Position numbers and translations under genes: made by a program | The notes under the pieces: model-generated | The model's input: only the letters and a program-made list of their open reading frames with translations | Database searches by the model: none | Told to the model about the DNA's origin: nothing | Origin: DATKIY01 sp035543875 | Lineage (GTDB): Bacteria > Actinomycetota > Actinomycetes > JAHEKZ01 | Direction: 5' to 3' | Assembly: GCA_035543875.1 (NCBI GenBank) | Contig: DATKIY010000161.1 | Span: 1-5,122 of the forward strand | Length of the DNA: 5,122 bases | In this document: positions 1 through 5,122 of the stretch, piece by piece | Layout: every line of letters starts with the position of its first letter | How positions within the stretch are numbered: the stretch's first letter is position 1

Positions 1-689
1 AGAATTGAGTCTGCCTGTACGTCAAGGACGCCTGTAACGTCGCCAAGGTCTGCAATCACTTCGGAAAGCTGCGGATCCCAAAGCTGGAGACGACGGTTTC
101 GTTCCTGGCCGTCAAGCGTGACTAGTGCGTCAGTGGTTGCACCGACGACCTGCCGGTGAACTGGAACTGTAAACACCCGCGAACGCCACGCCCCGGTCGT
201 GTTAGTCAACGCGACACCACCACGGGTGTGACCACTGGAGTCAACCACCAACCACAGTCCAGAAGTTGGGTCGACGACCACGCGATCTGCTTCTCCGACC
301 TGTCTTGTGGCTCCCTCGCGATCAATGGACACCACTGAGTCAGCAAAGATTCGATCGGGGTTGGGAAGCTGGAGGATCACCTCCCCGTCTCCAACTGTGT
401 ACGTCTCGTCAACCTCAACGTTGTCACTGACAACGCTGACTGTCTGGTCATCGACGCTGATCCAGGTCAGGCGGTCTCCCTCGGTTACTTGCGACTCAGA
501 GACCAAGAGGTCGACGTTGGTCAGCGGCGCCGACCGTGCGAACGGGTTGACTTCGACCAGCACGAAAATGACGACAACTGCGGCCAGGACTGCGACCATG
601 ACAGCGCCTGCGGTCCGCCGCCAAGACGGCCGCGGGAATCGCCGAATGACTGGTGGGCGGTCCGAGCCACCCTGCAGGACATCAGTCAT
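1..689 (-). CDS. Membrane-anchored protein with beta-rich extracytoplasmic domain, 3'-truncated by window edge
   Basis: The reading frame is open from an ATG at 689 down to the window edge, giving 229 residues of an incomplete protein. Residues 1-25 are polar and arginine-rich (RRFPRPSWRR), followed by a hydrophobic span at about 27-48 (MVAVLAAVVVIFVLV). This is a type II signal-anchor layout, cytoplasm first, with no cleavage site or lipobox seen. The outer part (about 50-229) is rich in alternating V/T/D/S residues typical of beta strands. It has propeller-like stretches such as DPTSGLWLVVD (140-150) and NRRLQLWDPQ (198-207), suggesting a WD40/PQQ/YncE-like or Ig-like surface protein; that assignment is inference. 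The ATG was chosen because GGCGG lies 5 nt before it. An in-frame GTG at 695 and ATG at 767 are alternatives. It is divergent from the gene starting at 830. The function is not recognised. I am confident that it is a real gene and unsure of its family. Confidence 0.8.
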   Translation of the reverse strand, partial: MTDVLQGGSDRPPVIRRFPRPSWRRTAGAVMVAVLAAVVVIFVLVEVNPFARSAPLTNVDLLVSESQVTEGDRLTWISVDDQTVSVVSDNVEVDETYTVGDGEVILQLPNPDRIFADSVVSIDREGATRQVGEADRVVVDPTSGLWLVVDSSGHTRGGVALTNTTGAWRSRVFTVPVHRQVVGATTDALVTLDGQERNRRLQLWDPQLSEVIADLGDVTGVLDVQADSI

Positions 690-694
690 GGTCA

Positions 695-699
695 CCGCC
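695..699 (-). promoter_or_regulatory. Ribosome binding site deciding the start at 689
   Basis: On the minus strand GGCGG is followed by TGACC and then the ATG at 689, a 5-nt spacing. GGCGGTGA differs from the ideal GGAGGTGA by one base. This supports the ATG at 689 over the in-frame ATG at 767, which has no nearby purine-rich site. The in-frame GTG at 695-693 overlaps this site and could instead be a leaderless start, because CACCGT ends 6 nt before it. Confidence 0.45.
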
Positions 700-795
700 C
701 AACGGTGAGCCCTCAACCCCTGAGAGGCAACTTGTGACCGAAAGCCACTCTGCGTTACCGACTCCATCAGTCGGGTGGACGTGTGTACTCCGACA

Positions 796-823
796 TTGCA
801 ACGTGAGCCACGGCGACTAACGT
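796..823 (+). promoter_or_regulatory. Sigma-70-like promoter for the gene starting at 830, predicted leaderless
   Basis: TTGCAA at 796-801 matches the -35 consensus TTGACA at four of six positions. A 16-nt spacer separates it from TAACGT at 818-823, which fits the TANNNT form of actinobacterial -10 boxes. Only six bases (CCTGTT) separate that box from the GTG at 830, so transcription should begin at or within a base of the start codon. No Shine-Dalgarno sequence is seen upstream, which agrees with a leaderless mRNA. The site lies in the 140-nt gap between the divergent genes at 689 and 830. Confidence 0.55.
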
Positions 824-829
824 CCTGTT

Positions 830-1693
830 GTGGTGTCCTCGCAGTCCGACCCGTTCACGCGCGACGCTTCTCGCGTCGTCGCGCTTCGGCGCTGCGTGCT
901 GGCGGTCTCGGTTATTGACGGGTTTGACCTCCTGCCGGGTGATGCTTTCATCACTTTCGAGTGCGGACAAACGGTGGCGCTGGGCTGGGACGAGGTCGAT
1001 CTAGCTGTTGGCGATATCGATCCCGACACCCCCCTCGGGCGCAGCCGACTCGGCAACTGGTTGAAGTTTCGAGCTGCACTAACTGTGATCGACCAGCCGG
1101 CGCGTCGGCTTCGGGTAGTCGGGCTCCCCCGGGGTCACGTCCTGCACCCTGGCCCCGCGTGGGTTCGCCACGCGGTAGGTGGAGCGGCACTTGATCTAGG
1201 GCTTGGAATGTTGGGTCTGTTCGAAGACCCCGACGAGGTGATCGTCCTGCCACCTGCCCTGGTCACTGCCGCAGGGATGGATGCGCTGGGCGAATGGGCA
1301 GACCTCGTCTACTCGCTCGAGCAGACCGGACGCCTTGCCGCCGAGCGACTCGCAAGTGACCCAGGTGGGCCGTTGCGACCATTCGGTGACTTCGACGTCG
1401 TCACCTTGCTCGGTTCAACCGCGTTTCGGGCCGAGCTGTGCGAGTCCGACCCGGTTGGCTGGCGCTCGGCTGCGGTGCCAATGCGCCAACGGGGCTGGCT
1501 CGACCTAGGCCGCATCGATCCGGCGTTCGCTGCGGCGGCAGCACTCGCCACAGAACCGACTGAGCGCGGTTTCGATCGCGCACTGCTCGTCACGCCAGAA
1601 GAGATTGTGTTGGTTCCGTCTGGCGGGCAAGCAGCAGCGCATGCCTTGCAAGATCCGCCGGCAAGCCTTGACCCCTGGGAACGCGGCAGTTAG
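830..1693 (+). CDS. Conserved-looking hypothetical protein, 287 aa, convergent with dxs
   Basis: This is a 287-residue protein I cannot assign to a family. It has no signal peptide, no membrane span and no recognisable catalytic or metal-binding motif, so it is probably cytoplasmic. It has a mixed alpha/beta look. The N-terminal half contains FECGQTVALGWDEVDLAV (43-60), and a glycine/histidine-rich stretch follows at about 101-130 (RGHVLHPGPAWVRHAVGG, then LDLGLGMLGL). The C-terminal half has an alanine-rich helix near 231-240 (PAFAAAAALA). The start is GTG at 830, with an adjacent GTG at 833. An in-frame stop at 818-820 rules out any longer form, and the start fits a leaderless promoter just upstream. 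The amino-acid composition is that of a normal soluble protein and the frame is intact, so I take it as real. Its TAG stop at 1691-1693 interlocks with the dxs stop on the other strand. Confidence 0.8.
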   Translation: MVSSQSDPFTRDASRVVALRRCVLAVSVIDGFDLLPGDAFITFECGQTVALGWDEVDLAVGDIDPDTPLGRSRLGNWLKFRAALTVIDQPARRLRVVGLPRGHVLHPGPAWVRHAVGGAALDLGLGMLGLFEDPDEVIVLPPALVTAAGMDALGEWADLVYSLEQTGRLAAERLASDPGGPLRPFGDFDVVTLLGSTAFRAELCESDPVGWRSAAVPMRQRGWLDLGRIDPAFAAAAALATEPTERGFDRALLVTPEEIVLVPSGGQAAAHALQDPPASLDPWERGS

Positions 1694-3609
1694 CTGGGTG
1701 GCTCGACATGGCGCGACTGCTCTGCCGGGTCACTGACCGATTCCCAACCAGCCACGGTCTCCACCACTGCACGCGAGATACCTTGCGCACTCAGCCCGCT
1801 TGCGGCGAGGACATCGTCGCGCTTGCCGTGCGTCAGAAACTCGGTGGGTAGTCCAAACTGTCGCAACGGCACATCACAGCCGACGTCTTGCAGTGCGAGG
1901 CCAATGGCCGACCCCACACCACCTGCGCGAAGGTTGTCCTCGATGGTGACAACCAACTTGTAGCGACTCGCCAACTCGACTAACTGCGCGTCGACTGGCT
2001 TCACCCAACGCGGATCGACAACAGTGACGCCGATCCCTTGAGCCGTTAGTCGCTGAGCCACGTCGAGCCCGCAGCCAGCAAGAGACCCCACGGCAACAAT
2101 CAGAACGTCCGAATCTTCGTCTCGTCTGAGAACATCGGCCCGCCCCACCCGTTCGATCGCTAGCACGGGCTCTGGGATCTCTCCCTTGGGGAATCGCACC
2201 ATGGTTGGACCGTCGCTCACGGCCAACGCCTCACGAAGTTGTACTCCTAGCTCGTCCGCGTCACGTGGGGCCGCAATACGCAAACCAGGGACGGACTGAA
2301 ATACCGAAAGATCCCACATGCCGTTGTGACTGGCGCCGTCATTGCCGGTGACACCCGCACTGACGAGAACGAAGGTCACTGGCATGCGATGCAGGGCGAC
2401 ATCGAGCAAGACCTGGTCATAGGCGCGGTTCATGAACGTTGCGTACACCGCCACGACCGGATGCAAACCACCCATGGCAAGGCCCGCGGCGGAGGTGGCT
2501 GCATGCTGCTCGGCAATGCCGACGTCGAACACGCGTTGGGGGAACCGTTGAGCAAAGGCGGTCAGACCGACCGGTTTCAACATTGCTGCGGTGATCGCGA
2601 CGATGTCTGACCGTTCTTCGGCAACCTCAACTAGCTCCCGGCCAAAGACGCTGGTCCAGCTCGTTCCCCCGCCAACAACCGGAGCCCCAGTTTGCGGGTT
2701 GATGACCCCAACACCGTGGAAATGATCCGCGTCATCGTTCTCGGCCGGCGCGTACCCGTGACCCTTTTGCGTGATGCAGTGGACCAACACCGGGCCACCG
2801 AACGACCGCGCCCTGCGCAGTGCGTGCTCGACAGCTGGTTCGTCGTGCCCATCGATCGGCCCGATGTACTTCAGTCCCAGGTCTTCGAACATTCCTTGAG
2901 GAGCGACGACGTCTTTCAGACCTTTCTTCATTCCATGCAACGTCTCGTAGATGGGCGCACCCACGACCGGCGTGCGCCCGAGCACCTGCTTACCCCAATC
3001 GAGGAAGCGTTCATATCCATCTGTGGTGCGCAGTGTCGCAAGGTGAGAGGCGATGCCACCGATGGTTGGCGCATACGAGCGCTCGTTGTCATTGACAACG
3101 ATGATGACCGGGCGGTCTTTGGCACCAGCAATGTTGTTGAGCGCCTCCCACGCCATGCCGCCGGTCAGCGCGCCGTCGCCAATGACGGCGACGACCGCGC
3201 GTTCTGACTCGCCACGAATCTGAAATGCCTTCGCCAACCCGTCGGCGTAGGCGAGGGAGGTTGAGGCGTGGGAGTTCTCGACGAGATCGTGTTCTGACTC
3301 CGCACGACAGGGGTAACCCGAGAGCCCGCCAGCTTGTTTGAGCCGGGAGAAATCTTGACGCCCCGTCAGCAGCTTGTGCACATAGGCCTGATGGCCCGTG
3401 TCCCACAGCAGGACATCACGCGGACTATCAAAAACCCGGTGTAAAGCGATAGTCAGCTCGACAGCGCCGAGGTTCGGGCCAAGGTGGCCGCCCGTGCGAG
3501 CCACACTTTCCACCAAGAACGAGCGAACCTCTAATGCGAGTTGGTCGAGCGACTCCGGATCAAGATCCCGCAGGTCACGGGGGCTGTTGATCCCGCTCAA
3601 CAAGGTCAC
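1690..3609 (-). CDS. dxs: 1-deoxy-D-xylulose-5-phosphate synthase (EC 2.2.1.7)
   Basis: This thiamine-diphosphate enzyme condenses pyruvate with D-glyceraldehyde 3-phosphate, releasing CO2, to give DXP, the first MEP-pathway intermediate, in the cytoplasm. At 639 residues it is full length. His42 (TGGHLGPNLG) matches E. coli His49. The ThDP/Mg motif starts at GDG 144-146 and continues through NN 158-159 to NDN 173-175. HFHGV is at 296-300. Tyr389, Glu367 (IAEQHA), Asp424 and His428 match E. coli Tyr392, Glu370, Asp427 and His431. The C-terminal transketolase domain has the VVDPRWVKPVD block (530-540). Oddly, the substrate-phosphate arginine of the DRAG motif (E. coli Arg420) is Ser417 (VSAG), and Arg478 is Lys475; the latter I recall as common in actinobacteria. 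The GTG start is supported by MTLLSGINSPRDL resembling streptomycete N-termini and by the -10 box six bases upstream. It lies 48 nt after the gene at 4026-3658. Confidence 0.97.
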   Translation of the reverse strand: MTLLSGINSPRDLRDLDPESLDQLALEVRSFLVESVARTGGHLGPNLGAVELTIALHRVFDSPRDVLLWDTGHQAYVHKLLTGRQDFSRLKQAGGLSGYPCRAESEHDLVENSHASTSLAYADGLAKAFQIRGESERAVVAVIGDGALTGGMAWEALNNIAGAKDRPVIIVVNDNERSYAPTIGGIASHLATLRTTDGYERFLDWGKQVLGRTPVVGAPIYETLHGMKKGLKDVVAPQGMFEDLGLKYIGPIDGHDEPAVEHALRRARSFGGPVLVHCITQKGHGYAPAENDDADHFHGVGVINPQTGAPVVGGGTSWTSVFGRELVEVAEERSDIVAITAAMLKPVGLTAFAQRFPQRVFDVGIAEQHAATSAAGLAMGGLHPVVAVYATFMNRAYDQVLLDVALHRMPVTFVLVSAGVTGNDGASHNGMWDLSVFQSVPGLRIAAPRDADELGVQLREALAVSDGPTMVRFPKGEIPEPVLAIERVGRADVLRRDEDSDVLIVAVGSLAGCGLDVAQRLTAQGIGVTVVDPRWVKPVDAQLVELASRYKLVVTIEDNLRAGGVGSAIGLALQDVGCDVPLRQFGLPTEFLTHGKRDDVLAASGLSAQGISRAVVETVAGWESVSDPAEQSRHVEPPS

Positions 3610-3615
3610 CGAGCC

Positions 3616-3621
3616 AGTGTA
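3616..3621 (-). promoter_or_regulatory. -10 box of a probable leaderless dxs promoter
   Basis: On the minus strand TACACT (a TANNNT hexamer) is followed by GGCTCG and then the GTG start of dxs at 3609, a 6-nt spacing that puts the transcription start on the start codon. There is no Shine-Dalgarno site before the GTG. I see no good -35 hexamer 16-18 nt upstream, so strength is unclear. If active, it lets dxs be transcribed independently of the two genes upstream. Confidence 0.45.
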
Positions 3622-3657
3622 GGGCCGCCAACCGTATGGGGCGCGCCATGACGTCGG

Positions 3658-4026
3658 CTACAGACGGGGAACGTATGGTTCGCCCCGTAGCGCGCTGCCC
3701 ACCAAACCAATCTCGCGCTGCAACCCTAAGAGTCGAGCGCCCTCAAGCTCCAGGGTTTCAAGGAGCTCAGTCACCAGCTGTGCCCCGACCTGGTCGGCCA
3801 TCTCGGCGCGAGCCCGAGCGTATGACCGACGGGTGGCCTCAAGCTGCGCCTCAACGTTGTGTTCGGCTATCCACGCCAGCAGCACTGGGTGGCGTCTCAT
3901 CACCGGGTACTGCCGATATTCCGACGGCGAGTGGTCAAGCAGCCACGATGCCGCCCGGTCATCCCATCCAGGTATCCCTGGAGGGGGAACCTGCTGTGGC
4001 CAGCCAGGCGGACGTCGGTCAATCAT
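3658..4026 (-). CDS. Conserved actinobacterial protein of unknown function, 122 aa
   Basis: This is a 122-residue protein. It opens with a proline-rich segment (RRPPGWPQQVPPPGIPGW, about residues 4-21), then WLLDHSPSEYRQYPVMRRHPVLLA (28-51) and a long charged helical region (about 53-113) that may form a helical bundle or coiled coil. The pattern of RPPxWP, a WLLD...P.EYR.Y segment, RRHPV, then EGARL and LRG resembles a protein family I remember from many actinobacteria; it has no known function. No membrane span or signal peptide is present. I chose the ATG at 4026 because the conserved part begins there and it overlaps the preceding acetyltransferase gene by only 8 nt. A frame extension to 4119 would overlap that gene by about 100 nt with unrelated-looking sequence. 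It is probably translationally coupled to the acetyltransferase, and dxs follows 48 nt downstream. Confidence 0.8.
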   Translation of the reverse strand: MIDRRPPGWPQQVPPPGIPGWDDRAASWLLDHSPSEYRQYPVMRRHPVLLAWIAEHNVEAQLEATRRSYARARAEMADQVGAQLVTELLETLELEGARLLGLQREIGLVGSALRGEPYVPRL

Positions 4027-4603
4027 CGTTTTCGGCCATCCATTGGTCCCTGGAGAGTCGATACAAAACATGTCGGCGCAGTCGATGTCCAACGGGAACG
4101 CGGGGATGGTCGAAGTCATCGTCAGGTTCGCGACGCATGCCTAGCCTCTTCATTACCGCGATCGACCGAACATTGAGGACCGAGGTCATCGAGACGATCT
4201 CGTCCACGCCTGCATCACGAAAGCCGAATGCCAACGCAGCGGTCGCAGCTTCGGTAGCAAACCCTTGCCCCCAATGACCGCGGGCAAGCCGCCAGCCAAC
4301 TTCCAATGCGGGGGTGAACTCCGCGTCGAAGGTCTGCCACATCAGCCCAACGAAACCGATGAATTCTTGACTGTCGGTACGTTCCGCGGCCCACAGCCCG
4401 TAGCCGTGTTCGTCAAAATGTTTGGAAATTCGGTCGAACCAAAATGCGTCACTCTCGGCACTGGACATGGTTGATGGGAAGAACTCCATCACCGTCGGGT
4501 CGGCATTGAGCGCGGCGAACGGTGCGAGATCGGCCGTTGTCCACCGCCTCAGCAGCAGTCGATCAGTCGCGATGCTTTGCGGGAGCCTGTTCGTTTCGTG
4601 CAC
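4019..4603 (-). CDS. GNAT-family N-acetyltransferase, RimJ/RimL type
   Basis: This is a 194-residue acetyltransferase of the RimJ/RimL (Acetyltransf_3) branch, which transfers an acetyl group from acetyl-CoA to a protein N-terminus or small-molecule amine. The real substrate cannot be read from sequence. The N-terminal strand TDRLLLRRW (13-21) is the family opening. EVGWRLARGHWGQG (101-114) followed by FATEA (115-119) is the acetyl-CoA pyrophosphate-binding loop, and SVLNVRSIAVMKRLGM (141-156) is the N..S..V..KLG block that follows it. Length and domain order are normal for the family and no residue looks missing. The start is GTG at 4603, the only start codon before an in-frame stop at 4622-4624. 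GAGGGG abuts the GTG directly, too close for a usual ribosome binding site. It leads a minus-strand run with the gene at 4026 and dxs, and is divergent from the gene at 4667. Confidence 0.92.
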   Translation of the reverse strand: MHETNRLPQSIATDRLLLRRWTTADLAPFAALNADPTVMEFFPSTMSSAESDAFWFDRISKHFDEHGYGLWAAERTDSQEFIGFVGLMWQTFDAEFTPALEVGWRLARGHWGQGFATEAATAALAFGFRDAGVDEIVSMTSVLNVRSIAVMKRLGMRREPDDDFDHPRVPVGHRLRRHVLYRLSRDQWMAENDD

Positions 4604-4609
4604 CCCCTC

Positions 4610-4615
4610 AGTCTG
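4610..4615 (-). promoter_or_regulatory. Possible -10 box for the acetyltransferase gene
   Basis: On the minus strand CAGACT is followed by GAGGGG and then the GTG at 4603. It keeps the two most conserved -10 positions (A2 and T6) and has the same 6-nt spacing seen upstream of dxs and of the gene at 830. The first base is C rather than T and no -35 is evident, so this is a weak call resting mostly on spacing. Confidence 0.25.
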
Positions 4616-4650
4616 CCCTGCTCACCCGTGCGTCGTCGCGTTGCCGGTGT

Positions 4651-4659
4651 TGACATACT
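4651..4659 (+). promoter_or_regulatory. Extended -10 promoter for the gene at 4667, probably leaderless
   Basis: TGA followed by CATACT forms an extended -10 element (TGN plus a hexamer matching TATAAT at four of six positions). Seven bases (CAGGTGC) separate it from the ATG at 4667, so the transcription start should fall on or next to the A of the ATG. No -35 is needed with an extended -10 and none is obvious. The AGG at 4661-4663 is too short and close for a convincing Shine-Dalgarno site. It lies in the 63-nt gap shared with the divergent acetyltransferase gene. Confidence 0.45.
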
Positions 4660-4666
4660 CAGGTGC

Positions 4667-5107
4667 ATGGCTGCTTGGTCGGTTGCGCTCAAGGCCCTCA
4701 TCAAATGGGGGCCCGTCGTCTTTGCTGCGGGAAGAAAGGCGCTTCCCTACCTCAAGGACAATCCTGCTGGGCAAAGATTTGTGCAGTCTCTCGCCGAGCA
4801 GACCGCCACTCTCCCCGATCGGGTCAGCGGCGAAGCCCGGGCAAAGCGAAAAATCGGTGCCGTTCAGCAGTCGTTGGCTGAAGCCGCCACGCTAGGCATC
4901 GATCCTGTGCTTTACGCGAAATGGCGAGGCGAGCTCGACGAGCTTTCGCGGACCGTGGTCCTCGCCAAGGCGGCCAGCCGCCGCCAGCGCAGGACCCTCC
5001 TGCGCCGCTGCGAACATCGGCTCGACCGACTGGTTGCCGAAATCCTGCCCGCGCTGACGATGCCCACACCGAAGCCGCCGCCCGCATTGCCTCCGTACTC
5101 CGGCTAG
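4667..5107 (+). CDS. Hypothetical basic helical protein with proline-rich tail, 146 aa
   Basis: I do not recognise this 146-residue protein. It starts with an amphipathic or weakly hydrophobic helix (MAAWSVALKALIKWGPVVFAA split about residues 1-10 and 11-21) that is broken by lysines and a proline, so it is more likely membrane-associating than a true transmembrane span. The middle is helical and strongly basic, with Arg/Lys clusters at 58-62 (ARAKR) and 104-114 (SRRQRRTLLRR), which could bind nucleic acid or acidic lipid. The end is a proline-rich tail (PTPKPPPALPPYSG, 133-146). The ATG at 4667 is chosen because a -10-like element ends 7 nt before it. In-frame codons reach back to 4577, but that part overlaps the acetyltransferase gene on the other strand and has the character of antisense sequence. 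The stop TAG is at 5105-5107. No terminator is visible in the last 15 bases. Confidence 0.7.
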   Translation: MAAWSVALKALIKWGPVVFAAGRKALPYLKDNPAGQRFVQSLAEQTATLPDRVSGEARAKRKIGAVQQSLAEAATLGIDPVLYAKWRGELDELSRTVVLAKAASRRQRRTLLRRCEHRLDRLVAEILPALTMPTPKPPPALPPYSG

Positions 5108-5122
5108 TTCCGGCTCCTTCTT

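Noticed and set aside
156..737. Several plus-strand open frames in the first 740 bases
   Set aside because: They are opposite the minus-strand membrane-anchored protein, which has a coherent anchor-plus-domain layout; the plus-strand translations are low-complexity Thr/Ser/Arg-rich.
1660..1720. Possible terminator between the convergent genes at the dxs 3' end
   Set aside because: I looked for a GC stem followed by a T-run on both strands and found none with a convincing stem.
2692..3207. Plus-strand open frame (171 codons) opposite dxs
   Set aside because: It is fully inside dxs on the other strand, and dxs is conserved throughout; the composition is shadow-like, with no promoter or ribosome site.
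3968..3981. Inverted repeat CCAGG-TATC-CCTGG
   Set aside because: It sits inside the coding region for the proline-rich start of the 122-aa protein, has only a 5-bp stem and no T-run; chance is the simplest explanation.
4027..4119. Extended start at 4119 for the 122-aa protein
   Set aside because: It would overlap the acetyltransferase by about 100 nt, and the added 31 residues lack the conserved character of the rest; the ATG at 4026 gives a typical short coupling overlap.
3636..4277. Long plus-strand open frame (213 codons) opposite the 122-aa gene and the acetyltransferase
   Set aside because: It lies antisense to two well-supported genes; its translation is rich in Arg, Ser and Pro with no domain, as expected of a shadow frame in GC-rich DNA.
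4577..4666. Extended start at 4577 for the 146-aa protein
   Set aside because: The added codons overlap the divergent acetyltransferase start and run through the likely promoter at 4651-4659.
1..5122. CRISPR array, tRNA, rRNA, insertion sequence, defence or biosynthetic cluster
   Set aside because: There is no tandem repeat-spacer pattern, no tRNA-like cloverleaf noticed, no transposase or terminal inverted repeats, and no toxin, nuclease or cluster-type genes among the supported frames.

Overview
The window looks like chromosomal DNA of a high-GC actinobacterium (Actinomycetota). Three things point there: G+C is roughly 60 % by eye; there are several GTG starts; and the 639-residue 1-deoxy-D-xylulose-5-phosphate synthase (Dxs) closely resembles the Streptomyces/Mycobacterium type, with an N-terminus like the streptomycete enzyme and a TGGHLGPNLG motif. 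A 122-residue protein also fits a conserved actinobacterial family of unknown function. I see no sign of plasmid, phage, transposon, CRISPR array, tRNA or rRNA.

Layout from left to right. (1) Positions 1-689, minus strand: the first 229 residues of a membrane-anchored protein with an extracytoplasmic, beta-rich, possibly propeller-like domain; it runs off the left edge. (2) Positions 690-829: a divergent promoter region. (3) Positions 830-1693, plus strand: a 287-residue soluble protein of unknown function. Its stop codon interlocks with that of dxs on the other strand. (4) Positions 4603-1690, minus strand: a compact three-gene run of a RimJ/RimL-type GNAT acetyltransferase, the 122-residue conserved protein (8-nt overlap with the acetyltransferase) and dxs (48 nt downstream, apparently with its own -10 box). 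(5) Positions 4604-4666: a 63-nt divergent promoter gap. (6) Positions 4667-5107, plus strand: a 146-residue basic, helical protein with a proline-rich tail, of unknown function.

The only gene with a firm pathway role is dxs, the entry step of the non-mevalonate (MEP) isoprenoid pathway. The rest is ordinary accessory or conserved-hypothetical content, and nothing suggests that these genes form one biochemical system.

Two points stand out. First, the Dxs carries VSAG where Dxs proteins I remember have DRAG, so Ser417 replaces the arginine (E. coli Arg420) that helps hold the substrate phosphate. Second, several gene starts have a -10-like hexamer ending only 6-7 nt before the start codon and no convincing Shine-Dalgarno site, which predicts leaderless mRNAs. 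I did not find a new multi-gene system in this window.
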